In this document: positions 45,975 through 55,217 of the stretch, piece by piece
Layout of the letters: the number at the start of each line of letters is the position of its first letter
Numbering within the stretch: position 1 is the first letter of the stretch
Assembly: GCF_004361815.1 (NCBI RefSeq)
Contig: NZ_SNWA01000002.1
Coordinates: forward strand, 1,178,001-1,242,000
DNA: 64,000 nucleotides
From: Paraburkholderia sp. BL10I2N1
GTDB lineage: Bacteria; Pseudomonadota; Gammaproteobacteria; Burkholderiales; Burkholderiaceae
Direction of reading: 5' to 3'
Program-made: the position numbers and the translations under genes
The notes under the pieces: generated by a model
Databases searched by the model: none
Seen by the model: the letters and a program-made list of their open reading frames with translations, nothing else
What the model was told of the DNA's origin: nothing

Positions 45975-48674
45975 ATGTACAAGCAAGGCAGCAACCAGTT
46001 CAAGTATTTCGTCGGCGTCAACTCGCTCGCGCAGATCGCCACGCGCGACGATCGCGTGTGCGTACTCAACATCCTGGGCGGCGAATCCTCGGACGTGACG
46101 CCCGTCAGTCATGCATTCTCCGGCGGCAATATCGTGTTCGGCACGGCACCGGGCAAAGGCGGACAAGTACTCGCCACATCGATCGGCGACATCCCTGTCT
46201 ACAACAACGTTCGCGAGGGTCTGGAAGCGGGACACAGGTTCAACTGCGGCGTCGTGTATCTGCCTCCATCGGCGGCCCGCGACGGTGTGGCCGAACTGAT
46301 TCGCGTCAATCCCGACCTGCGGAAGATTTTCATCATCACCGAGAAGATTGCGGTTCACGACGCTCGCGAAATCCGCGCGATGGGGCAGCAAGCGGGCATC
46401 GACATCTTCGGGGCGAACGGGCTCGGCGTCGCCGACTCGTGGAATCGCGTGAGAATCGGCGGAGCGCTTGGCGGCGACAATCCAGACGATTCGTTGCGCA
46501 AGGGATCGGTCGCGATCTTCTCCAACTCCGGCGGCTTCAGCACGACGATCGCACAGTACCTGCGCATGAGCGGCTGGGGCACATCGACGGTCATTTCCAG
46601 CGGCAAGGACGTCTACATCCACTACGCCGCGCCCGAATTCGCCTTCGCGCTCGCGAACGACGCACGTAGCAAGGCGGCCGTGCTTTACTGCGAACCGGGT
46701 GGCTACTACGAGGCCGATGCGGCTTTTACGAAACCGGTCGTCGCCTGCGTCGTGGGTCGATGGAAGAGCCGGTTGACGCGGGCAGTCGGCCATGCCGGCG
46801 CGATGGCCGGCGGCGCCGACGACGCGAAAGCCAAGGAACGCTGGTTCATGGAGAAGTTCGGCGTGGAGGGCCTCTTCACGCCCGACGATCCCTGCTGCTC
46901 CGCCAAGGGCGCCGTGGTCACGAACATTGCGCATATCCCGGCGGCCCTGACTGCCGTGATGCGCGCCAACGCGACGATAGCCGACTTCGAGCCCGAAGGC
47001 AGTCTCGCGCTCAAGCCGTGGTTCGGCTCCAACCAGGGCATCGAGCTTCCTTCCGGCCTTGCGATTCCCGTGGTGGAAGCGGTCGTGCCATACAACGAGC
47101 AGGTCCTCCAGGTGAATCGCCAGGTCGGCGCGATTGCACCGCGTCAGGCGCTCAAGGACGCATCAGGCGCTTCACAGATGGATGCGAAGACGCAGGTGAG
47201 CAGCCTGCACGGAACCTCGATGCTGGAAGCCGCGACGCGCTCGCTCGAAGCGAACGTGAGCCTTGCCCTGCTGCACGAATTCGGTGGCGCGAACGACGAA
47301 AATCTCATCGATGTAGCGGTCGCCGCATTCGTGAATCTGCACGGCAAGCCTGAACTCGCGGCCGCGCAGGCCGCTCGCGAGGCCGGTAACGCACCGAATG
47401 CGATCCTCGCGACCGCGGCGTCGATCGTCGGGCCGAATTGCCAGCGCGCGGCGCGGGAGGCCGTGAAATGGATGATCGATCGCTTCTCCGCTGCCAGCCT
47501 TGCCAACGCGCTCGACGAGACCTTAGACATCGCCCGGATCGACACGAGCGGCTGCGAACCGCTCTTCGCCGACTCGCGCGACCCGCGTGCCGAGGCAATG
47601 CTCGCAGGACTCGCCGAGCGTGGCGTGAAGTCGGCCTTCGTCAGCTGGCTCACGTCTCAGCCCGCTCACCCTACGGCAGACGCCGTGCTGGCCGCGATCA
47701 CCACGACACTGGCGTGGGGCCCGCTCATGCGCAAGCGCATCTCGCGCGTGACTGCCGAGAGCCTGCCCTGGTGGACCATGCTGTTCGGGACGCTGATCGG
47801 CGCTTCCGCGGATGCATCGCGACACAGTCCAGACGGCTTCTGCGGCTTTGCCACGCAAGAGCTGCTGAACGAACGCAGTCTCACTGAAATCTGCTTTGCC
47901 GCGCTGCTCAACCTCAAGCCTGGCCCGGATGACCTGTTCGCCTTCAGGACGCTCGCCGGCCTGCTGCTCACCAACGGCCCGGGAGCCATATCGGCGCAGG
48001 GGGCAAAGGGCGCGGTATCGGCCGACGGTCCGGAAAGTCCCGAGCGCGTGCAACTCAACAAGGCGCTCGTCGGCTTTCTTTCGCATACCGGCTATACGCA
48101 CGGCGGCAACGGTTACGAGGGCATCGCGTTTCTGATCGAAGCCTTCAGGGACAGCGAACTCGCCGATCCCTCCAATGCCGGGCATGGCGTGGATCTGCGA
48201 TCGCTGGCCGAGCGCTCCGTAGACCGGTACGCGCAATACAAGGCTCGGCAGAAAAATGCCGGCAGCCTCGACATCGCGAAGCTTCCGGGCGTGAATCATC
48301 CAGTCTTCAAGGACAGGCCGGTCAACCACGACCCGCGCGAGGTGTTCATCGCGGACCTGTGCGAAAAGCGTGGGGAATACAACGTGTTCCATGCGTTCTA
48401 TCGCGAGCTCGTGCAGGCGCTGTTCGATGGGGGCGTCTCACGCAACGTCTATTGCGTCAATGTCGATGCCGTGATCGCCGCCCTGCTGCTGAAGATGCTG
48501 TGGCAGCCACTGCGGCGCGGAGAATTCGCCGAGTCCGAGCTGGAAACGGCCGCGTTCACGATCTTCCTTTATCCGCGCATGCTCGGCTGCGCGGCGGAAA
48601 TCGACGATCACCTCAACCGCGGTCGCAACATGGATACGCGCACGCCAGCCTCTCAGTGCCGCTTCGTGGCGTGA
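45975..48674 (+). CDS. CoA-ligase/citrate-synthase-like fusion, ATP-citrate lyase alpha-like
   Basis: This 899-residue protein resembles the C-terminal part of ATP-citrate lyase. Residues 1-480 are succinyl-CoA-synthetase-alpha-like, with the SNSGG phosphate loop (183-187) and the phospho-histidine motif GHAGA (272-276, His273). The C-terminal 300 residues resemble citrate synthase. Two active-site positions fit, the histidine in GVNHPV (about 775) and the aspartate in NVDAVIA (about 831), but the segment TNGPGAISAQGAKGAVS lacks the expected first catalytic histidine. GAGGAG lies six bases before the ATG. It may activate and cleave an acid other than citrate, or only activate it. Confidence 0.82.
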   Translation: MYKQGSNQFKYFVGVNSLAQIATRDDRVCVLNILGGESSDVTPVSHAFSGGNIVFGTAPGKGGQVLATSIGDIPVYNNVREGLEAGHRFNCGVVYLPPSAARDGVAELIRVNPDLRKIFIITEKIAVHDAREIRAMGQQAGIDIFGANGLGVADSWNRVRIGGALGGDNPDDSLRKGSVAIFSNSGGFSTTIAQYLRMSGWGTSTVISSGKDVYIHYAAPEFAFALANDARSKAAVLYCEPGGYYEADAAFTKPVVACVVGRWKSRLTRAVGHAGAMAGGADDAKAKERWFMEKFGVEGLFTPDDPCCSAKGAVVTNIAHIPAALTAVMRANATIADFEPEGSLALKPWFGSNQGIELPSGLAIPVVEAVVPYNEQVLQVNRQVGAIAPRQALKDASGASQMDAKTQVSSLHGTSMLEAATRSLEANVSLALLHEFGGANDENLIDVAVAAFVNLHGKPELAAAQAAREAGNAPNAILATAASIVGPNCQRAAREAVKWMIDRFSAASLANALDETLDIARIDTSGCEPLFADSRDPRAEAMLAGLAERGVKSAFVSWLTSQPAHPTADAVLAAITTTLAWGPLMRKRISRVTAESLPWWTMLFGTLIGASADASRHSPDGFCGFATQELLNERSLTEICFAALLNLKPGPDDLFAFRTLAGLLLTNGPGAISAQGAKGAVSADGPESPERVQLNKALVGFLSHTGYTHGGNGYEGIAFLIEAFRDSELADPSNAGHGVDLRSLAERSVDRYAQYKARQKNAGSLDIAKLPGVNHPVFKDRPVNHDPREVFIADLCEKRGEYNVFHAFYRELVQALFDGGVSRNVYCVNVDAVIAALLLKMLWQPLRRGEFAESELETAAFTIFLYPRMLGCAAEIDDHLNRGRNMDTRTPASQCRFVA

Positions 48675-48729
48675 TCGGATTCCGCGCCGGCTGCGGGGCA
48701 AGCCGCTCGGGCCGGCTTCCCCGCGTCGA

Positions 48730-48774
48730 TTGATAACCAGAGAACATCAATCGTTCCGAAGGTTGCACTTATCG
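48730..48774 (+). promoter_or_regulatory. Leader motif upstream of the CitA-like pseudogene (copy 2)
   Basis: TTGAT-N11-ATCAA at 48730-48750 and TTGCACTTATCG at 48763-48774 repeat the block at 44260-44304 with identical spacing. Further on, AATTTCAGGAGACAT-TCGA appears in both leaders directly at the start-codon position. The intervening DNA is much shorter here. Confidence 0.6.
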
Positions 48775-48855
48775 TTTCGCGGCGTTCGGGCGAATATTCC
48801 AGCCAACAACAATCCGCCGAAGCGGCGCGACTTCAAAATTTCAGGAGACATCTCG

Positions 48856-49126
48856 AAGCAACCCTCAGCCTCCACCCTGCCCCTCGGGCAATCCAGGAGC
48901 TCCGCCGTTCTTCGTGTGACGGCCGGAAATTCCTGGAGCAGTTCGACTTCTTCCTGTTCGGCTTCTATGCGACGCAGATCGCCGCTGTCTTCTTCCCGGC
49001 GGACAGCGAGTCCGCATCGCTGATGATGACCTTCGCGGTCTTCGGTGCCGGCTTTCAGATGCGGCCCCTCGGCGCGGTGATTCTCGGCGCCTACATCGAC
49101 GACGTCGGCCGCCGCAAGGGAGAGGG
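48856..49126 (+). pseudogene. CitA/TcuC-type citrate or tricarboxylate H+ symporter, truncated
   Basis: The residues [20 protein letters not shown] and [20 protein letters not shown] closely match the first membrane spans of the CitA citrate-proton symporter (MFS, MHS family). The gene is dead in three ways: the start position aligned with the intact upstream gene reads AAG instead of ATG (48856-48858), one base is missing near 48928 ([10 protein letters not shown] then FLEQFDFF are in different frames), and the homology ends at about 49122 after VGRRKG. It lies just downstream of the citrate-lyase-like pair. Confidence 0.82.
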
Positions 49127-49371
49127 TAGCCCCACTGCCTCTCGACAGCAGGGCCCCCGAAGGTAGGGTCGAGAACTGGCGCGCGCACCGGTAGGCGCCG
49201 GTGGTGATTCCACCGCTTTCGCGATGGCCCGCAATCCGGCAACCATGGTCACGTTTCCAACTCCCGCCACGTCGAACGCAGCGGGCCGGTTTCCGACACT
49301 ACGCTCTCCTGTGTGCTTCAGGCTACGCTGAAAAAGGTCAACGGCATTGGGCGTTCAATCGTTAGATGTGC
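49127..49371. other. Short stretch between symporter fragment and IS5 transposase
   Basis: About 245 bases without a gene. It contains the left end of the IS5-type element, but no terminal repeat could be fixed. The part 49165-49215 is rich in GGCGCxGGTG words and may be debris of another element. Confidence 0.4.
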
Positions 49372-50349
49372 ATGAAACAACAGACCCTTGCGATGGCGGC
49401 CGATCAAGGCGCCGGATTTGAACAGTACCGTCGGCCAACCAAACGCGATGTGTTCCTTGAGACGATGGAGCAGATCGTGCCGTGGGCGCAACTGTGCGAG
49501 GTTGTCGAGCCGTACTATCCGAAGGGTCAAGGCGGTCGCCCGCCAGTGGGTCTGGAGCGCATGCTGCGCATGCACTTTGTGCAGCACTGGTTCAGCCTGG
49601 CCGACGAAGCCTGCGAGGAAGCGCTGCTGGATAGCACCGCGTTGCGGCGATTCGTCGGGATTGACCTGGGGCGCGAGCGCGTTCCTGATGGTACGACGCT
49701 CTTGAAGTTCCGGCGGCTGCTGGAGCGCAACAAGCTCGGCGAGCAATTGTTCGCCAGGGTCGGCGAGGTACTGCAAGGGCGCGGACTGAAGGTAGGCACC
49801 GGCACGATTGTGGATGCCACCATCATCGGTGCGCCCAGTTCCACAAAGAATGCGGACAAGGCGCGAGACCCCGAAATGCATCAGACGAGGAAGGGCCAGC
49901 AGTGGTACTTCGGCATGAAGTTGCACATCGGTGTGGATAGCCAGACGGCTCTGGCACACAGCGCGGTAGTGACGGCGGCGAACGTGCATGACAAGCATCC
50001 GCTGCCGGCGCTGCTGCACGGCGACGAGCGGCGTGTGTACGGTGACAGCGCCTATGCGAGCCAGAAGGAACTCATCGCCAGCAAGGCGCCGAAAGCGAAG
50101 GACTTCACCAACCAGCGTGTGCGCAATCGCGGTGGTGAAGTCGATGAAGCCAAGCGCTCGAAAAACCGCAACAAGTCGAAGATTCGTGCCCGGGTCGAAC
50201 ACGTCTTTGCGGTGGTCAAGCGGCTGTGGGGCTTCGGCAAGGTGCGCTATCGCGGCCTCGCGAAGAACGCCACGCGCGCCTTTACTGCACTCGCGCTGGC
50301 CAACCTCTACATGAGCCGCACGCGGCTGATGGCACAGGTGCGTCCATAA
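49372..50349 (+). mobile_element. IS5 family transposase, apparently intact
   Basis: This 325-residue DDE transposase is complete. The aspartates are in VDATIIGAPSS and YGDSAYAS, and the glutamate signature reads R-ARVEHVFAVVK (R-x3-E-x6-K). The N-terminal helix-turn-helix block GGRPPVGLERMLRMHFVQHW is present. Two in-frame ATGs lie at 49366 and 49372; the second gives MKQQTLAMAADQG. It interrupts the region after the symporter remnant and is followed by a recombinase fragment, so this is a nested insertion site. Confidence 0.92.
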
Positions 50350-50484
50350 GCAGCCAAAGTGGGTCGAGAGACCCGCTTGCAAGGCCCTTCAGGGCCAGGA
50401 AATCGAACCAGTAGCGTCGCTGATCTCGCGTTCCGAAATTCAGCATCAAGCTGTCGGCGAAAACGATGGCTTCTTCAGCGTAGC

Positions 50485-51012
50485 CTTAACTCAGGAGCGC
50501 GTGCAAGCGAAGTTGCGCAGCTCAAGATTGGCGACATTGACTGGCACACGCGTTCGGTCAGCATCGTCGGCAAGGGGAATAAACATCGCCGGTGCCCGCT
50601 CTGGAAATCCACGCTCGATGCGTTGCGCTTACAGTCCGGGGGAAGGGACGCCGCCGCGCCGGTGTTCCTCAACCGGTTCCACCAGACGATGACGCGCTCC
50701 GGCATTCATGCACTCGTCAAGCGCTGCGCTACCCGCGCTGCAGCCAACGCGCCGTCACTTGCCGGCAAGAATGTGCACCCACATGTGATTCGGCATACAA
50801 CCGCCTCGCTACTACTCCAGGCCGGTGTCGACATCAATACGATACGCGGCTGGCTTGGGCACGTTTCGTTGGAGACGACCAATATCTACGCCGAGATCAA
50901 TCTGGAAACAAAGGCGCGGGCGCTGGCGATATGCGAAGTCGAAGGGGGTGCCGAAGGACAAAAGCAATGGCGGGATCAGCCCGACCTGACGGCCTTCCTC
51001 CGCACCTTGTAA
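50485..51012 (+). pseudogene. Tyrosine recombinase, C-terminal catalytic fragment
   Basis: Only the catalytic half of a phage-integrase-type recombinase is left. All catalytic residues can be seen: R in GARASEV, K in GKGNKHR, HxxR in HVIRHT, H in WLGHVSLETT and the nucleophile Y in NIYAEI. The N-terminal core-binding domain is missing and the frame runs back into the IS5 right end (ATG at 50359). It resembles recombinases of the trio (RIT) type. It ends at 51012, seven bases before an inverted repeat. Confidence 0.8.
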
Positions 51013-51018
51013 CCGAAT

Positions 51019-51085
51019 AATATGTGCTGCTCGCTTTCCACAAAGGCGCTGCCTTGGCCTAGTTCGTTATCGAGCAGCACATATT
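51019..51085. repeat. Long perfect inverted repeat after the recombinase
   Basis: AATATGTGCTGCTCG at 51019-51033 is matched exactly by CGAGCAGCACATATT at 51071-51085, giving 15-bp arms around 37 bases. It begins 7 bp after the recombinase stop codon. It could be a recombinase-recognition site, the end of a recombinase-trio element, or a hairpin. The position next to the recombinase favours the first two. Confidence 0.7.
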
Positions 51086-51114
51086 TTTTACCACACCATA
51101 CTCGTTTTTATGGC

Positions 51115-52716
51115 CTCGAGGCCATAACAACGAGAAAGGCCGGGTGGAAAACGGCGTGGGATACGTCAAAAAAAATCTCCTCAACGGGCTTGAGCTCCCC
51201 GAGTTCAGTGCGATCAACCCCGCGGCCCGAATCTGGCTCGATACCATCGCGAACGTGCGCATCCACGGGGAGACGCACCAGCGCCCCGTCGATCTGTTCG
51301 CCGCCGAACAGGCCCATCTGAAGCCGCTCAATCCGTCAGCGTATGACGTTGCCCGCATTGTGACGGTGCGCGCGAGCAGTCAGTTTCGCGTGGCGCTGGA
51401 CACCAACCACTACTCCGTGCCGGCGCGCTATGCGAATACCCGCGTGACGCTCAAGGCGTGGCCCGATCGGGTGTGCATCTACCACGACAGCCTGCTGATC
51501 GCCCGCCATGTGCGCAGCTACGATCGCCATCAGGATATCGAGGACCCCGAACATCCGAAGGCCCTGCTCGCGCAACGCCGCAGCGCCCGCGAACAGCGGC
51601 TCATGCTGCGCTTCCTGAGTCTTGGTCCTCACGCCCAGGCCTATTGCGAAGGGCTCGAGCAACGGCGTACCAATGCGCGGCAGCACATGCGCAAGATCAT
51701 CGCGTTGAGCGAGATTTACGGCGTCGAGGCCGTCGCGCGCGCCCTGCAGGATGGCCTGACGTTCCGCGCCTTCAGTTGCGAGTACATCGCCAACATCCTC
51801 GAAATGAAAGCGCGGCCCCTGGCGGAGCCCGGCGCACTGCACCTGCTCCGCCATCAGGATCTGCTGGACATCGAACTGGCGCAACCGGATCTCTCGCGCT
51901 ACGGACCGGAGGACCCCCATGACGAAAACGGAACCTAACACCTCCGTGCACGAGAGCGAAGCCGCCACCGATCCGTTACGCACCCAGCTCGCGGGAATGC
52001 ACATGAGCTACGTGCTGCAACATTACGAGGACGTGGCCACTGAAGCGGCGGCCCAGCACTGGTCGCATGTCGACTATCTTGCCCACCTGATCGAAGGTGA
52101 AGCGCAGCGGCGCGAGGATCGCAGCATCGCCCGGCGGGTCGCACTCGCCCGGTTCCCGGTGCTCAAGACGCTCGATCAGTTCGAATGGAACTGGCCCAGC
52201 AAGATCAACCGCCTGCAGATCCAGAACCTGTTTCGCCTGAACTTCATCGAGGAGCGGGCCAACGTGATCTTCCTCGGTGGCGTCGGGTTGGGCAAAACCC
52301 ATCTGAGCATTGCACTCGGCCATACCGCCTGTCTGCGCGGCCATTCGGTGCTGTTCGCCACGGCGATAGATATCATCAACTCGTTGAATGCCGCATACGC
52401 GCATGGCGGGCTTAAACGCGAACTGCGCCGCTACGTCAAGCCGCGTGTATTGATCGTGGACGAACTCGGATATTTGCCCGTCGACAAACAGGGCGCCGAC
52501 GCGCTGTTCCAGATCATTAGCCAGCGCTACGAGCACGGCCCGACCATCATCAGTTCAAATCGCGCGTTCAAGCACTGGGCAGAGATATTCAATCACGACA
52601 GCACACTGACCTCCGCGCTGCTCGACCGGCTTCTGCATCATGCCGAGACCGTCGTCATCGAAGGCAAAAGCTACCGCATGAAAGACCAGGACGGCACCGA
52701 TCCCGCTACCCTGTGA
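51115..52716 (+). mobile_element. IS21 family element, istA truncated, istB intact
   Basis: 51115-51938 is the C-terminal part of IstA (EKGRVENGVGYVKKNLLNGL ... YGPEDPHDENGT); the DDE catalytic core and DNA-binding N-terminus are missing. 51919-52716 is a complete IstB helper ATPase of 265 residues, with Walker A in GGVGLGKTHLSIALGH and Walker B in LIVDELGYLP. The two genes overlap by 20 bp as usual. Without full IstA the element cannot move. Its loss of the left side lies next to the 67-bp inverted repeat. Confidence 0.88.
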
Positions 52717-53057
52717 GCGCCTTCGCCATGGTGAGTTTCAAACCGTCCGTTTTAGACGAAATTCACGCCGCTGCTAACAGGAGTGACCAGCAACAGCGAA
52801 AAGAGCGCGTCGTGCTGGACTGCAAAGCCCATCAACGCCGCTTGCACATTGTCCAACGTTGCTTCGAGCATTCTAGTTTGCCCTCGTTCTATGGCTTGGA
52901 AAGGTCGCGGGTCCTGTCGCAGCAAAGCCTGTTGTTTCTCAGTGACAATTCCCTCAGCGCCAACTTCCGCGAATCGTCCCTCCGGGTGAAAGCGCTGAAC
53001 CGGCGAAATCTGGTACAGGCTCAGCACCCTGCCTTCAAGAATGGTATCGCGCAGAGC
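52717..53057. other. Junction between IS21 and porin fragment
   Basis: About 340 bases with open frames on both strands but no recognisable protein. A minus-strand frame reads TRMLEATLDNVQAALMGFAV and could be the tail of an unknown gene. The right terminal repeat of IS21 must be here but is not identified. Confidence 0.4.
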
Positions 53058-53516
53058 CATCGCGGCAACTACAGCTTCTACGCGGTTGCCGACCAGATGG
53101 TCTGGCGCCCGAGCGCTGACAGCCCGCAATCGGTCGGCGTGTTTGCCAGAATTATGGGCGCGCCTGGCGACCGCAATCTGGTCGACCTTGGGGTGAACGC
53201 CGGGGTGACGCTGAAGGCGCCGTTCAAGGGGCGCGACAACGATGTCGTCGGGCTGGCCGTGGGCTACGCACATATCGGCTCACATGCACAGGACCTGGCG
53301 AGCGACACCGCTTCCTATACGCCGGGTTACCCGTCGCGCAGCGCGGAGACCATCATAGAGGCGACCTACCAGTATCAGGTCGCACCATGGTGGCAGTTGC
53401 AGGCGGACTTCCAGTACGCGTTCCGGCCGGCCGGCGGCATTCCGAATCCGGGCAACCCGTCCCAGCGGGTCGGCGACGAAGCTGTCGTGGGTATGCGGAC
53501 GACAATCGCATTCTGA
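53058..53516 (+). pseudogene. OprB-type carbohydrate porin, C-terminal fragment
   Basis: The last 152 residues match an OprB family outer-membrane porin: RGNYSFYAVADQMVWRP, then beta strands ending in VVGMRTTIAF with the C-terminal phenylalanine of outer-membrane barrels. The N-terminal two thirds including the signal peptide are missing, replaced by the IS21 flank. It cannot form a barrel. Confidence 0.8.
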
Positions 53517-53562
53517 GCTTCCTTGACCAACTCGCCCCGGCTCGGGCGAGTTGACTGATGCA

Positions 53563-54693
53563 CTAGGACATGGATACCCCAAGCAGTGCACCGACACCAT
53601 AGGTGAAGGCGGCAGCGACACAGCCAATGACGACCTGCCGGGTGGCGGAAAACAAAGGTGTCCGGCCGTTAAAAAGCGAAGTGACCACACCAATGATGGC
53701 CAGCCCAAGCCCACTGAGTCCGATGCTGGTCGCAATGGCAACCAGGCCATGAGACCAGAAAAACGGCATGGCTGGAAATATCGCGCCCAGTGCGAAGAGG
53801 CCGAAGGACGTGCCGGCCGCACTCCATGGATTTCCCCCGAGTTCGTCCGGGTCAATGCCCAACTCTTCGCGCGTCAGCGTATCGAGTGCCTTGTCATGGT
53901 TGCGCATTAACTGTTCGGCGACGCGGTGGGCCTCGTCCTTGTCGAGGCCTTTCGCCTGATAGATAAGTGCCAGTTCGCGCTGCTCAGCCTCGGGTGTGTG
54001 CTCGAGCTCCTCGGCTTCACGGGCGATTTGAGTCTGCGCGAGCTCTCGCGCATTCGTCACCGAAAGCCATTCGCCAAGTGCCATGGAACAGGCTCCGGCG
54101 ATGAGTCCGGCGACGCTGGTAAGCAGAATGACCTTGTTGGACGACCCGGCCCCCGCGACGCCCATGATGAGACAGAAGTTTGACACCAGGCCATCATTGG
54201 CGCCGAGCACGGCGGCCCGCAAATCATTCCCTGAAGCGCCGCGATGCCACGACTCTGCCCGGGCGATTTCAGCACCGGTCACGCCTCCTGGGTGACCTCC
54301 CTGTGCGGCCGCCGCGACGACTGCCGCATGGCTGTGTTCATCGGCGGACAGGCCCTCTGAATCAGGCTGGTTCGCGTATTTGTTGCGGTCCGCAAACTCA
54401 GCGGCAGCCAGAGCGGGAAGGACGAAGCGAGGGCCAAACCGGCGTATGAGCATACGCAGCGTCTTCGTCTTGAACGAGGGTTTCGCCGTTGAGGCGTGGA
54501 TGCCACGCGCCTGAAGCTTGGAGCGCCATAACTCCGCATGTTCACGTTCCGCCTGAGCCAGCTGACGGAACACGTCGCCTCGGGCTTCATTCTGCTCTGC
54601 TGCCGCAAGTTCGTCGTAGAGTGCCGCACCGTCGAGTTCATCCCGCAGGTTGGCACGGAATCGTTTGACGTCTGATTTGTGGGATTGAGTCAT
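53563..54693 (-). CDS. Rubrerythrin-VIT1/CCC1 membrane protein (MbfA-like)
   Basis: This 376-residue protein has an N-terminal ferritin-like rubrerythrin domain with the di-iron ligands (DELAAAEQNEA and EREHAELW) and a C-terminal VIT1/CCC1 domain of about five membrane spans (AAVLGANDGLVSNFCLIMGV). The family exports iron or manganese from the cytoplasm. The ATG at 54693 (MTQSHKSDVKRF) is the natural start; the frame opens earlier to 54789. It lies next to a divalent-metal transporter gene on the other strand. Confidence 0.92.
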   Translation of the reverse strand: MTQSHKSDVKRFRANLRDELDGAALYDELAAAEQNEARGDVFRQLAQAEREHAELWRSKLQARGIHASTAKPSFKTKTLRMLIRRFGPRFVLPALAAAEFADRNKYANQPDSEGLSADEHSHAAVVAAAAQGGHPGGVTGAEIARAESWHRGASGNDLRAAVLGANDGLVSNFCLIMGVAGAGSSNKVILLTSVAGLIAGACSMALGEWLSVTNARELAQTQIAREAEELEHTPEAEQRELALIYQAKGLDKDEAHRVAEQLMRNHDKALDTLTREELGIDPDELGGNPWSAAGTSFGLFALGAIFPAMPFFWSHGLVAIATSIGLSGLGLAIIGVVTSLFNGRTPLFSATRQVVIGCVAAAFTYGVGALLGVSMS

Positions 54694-54887
54694 GAGCGCC
54701 GTGGTCCGAAGAGTGAACGCGCGAGTGTAGGTGGTTTCCCATGACAAAAATATAAAGGCCCCACGCCCCGCTTTTATTGCGAACGACAAGGGCTCTCATT
54801 CTCGATTACGCGGCGTCCCTCAGCGCCGTATAACGGCCAGTGTGCCTTGTTCCGCGTGTGCCATCTGGCACATACTGCGTCGGAACG

Positions 54888-55037
54888 TTATGAGTGCTCC
54901 AACTGATAACCGTCCGCGTCCTCCGCGACGCGTTCGTCGACGCCTCGCTCTGGGGGTTGCCTGAGATTCCAGATTCCCCAGATTGCAATCAGCAGGCCCA
55001 GACCAAAGCCACAGCCCAACAGGATGTACGTGTCCAT
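54888..55037 (-). CDS. Small single-span membrane protein, 49 residues
   Basis: A 49-codon frame reads MDTYILLGCGFGLGLLIAIW as a hydrophobic membrane span, then GIWNLRQPPERG and an acidic tail DERVAEDADGYQLEHS. The ATG at 55037 has AGGA seven bases upstream, and the pattern (one span, then charged tail) fits a real small membrane protein. It lies between two metal-transport genes in a region otherwise gene-free. No family is recognised. Confidence 0.6.
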   Translation of the reverse strand: MDTYILLGCGFGLGLLIAIWGIWNLRQPPERGVDERVAEDADGYQLEHS

Positions 55038-55217
55038 TTCAAATTCCTGTAAATCTCGTTGCTGCGCTGGTTAACGCATCAGTGCACTAGCGGTAGCGAC
55101 AGCGTGCCTCGTTGCCCGGCCGTGGAATGTCTTTGCTGGGTTGGGCACGTCAGCTGACCGTGCGCGGCACGCTACAATCAGACAGCCAAATACTACCTTC
55201 GCTTCCTTTCAGAACGC

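Noticed and set aside
52752..53035. Minus-strand frame with TRMLEATLDNVQAALMGFAV that looks amphipathic.
   Set aside because: No start, no family recognised, and the opposite strand is also open; left as unassigned junction sequence.
55173..55178. TACAAT as a -10 for the NRAMP-like gene.
   Set aside because: No acceptable -35 at 16-18 bp, so it was not listed as a promoter.
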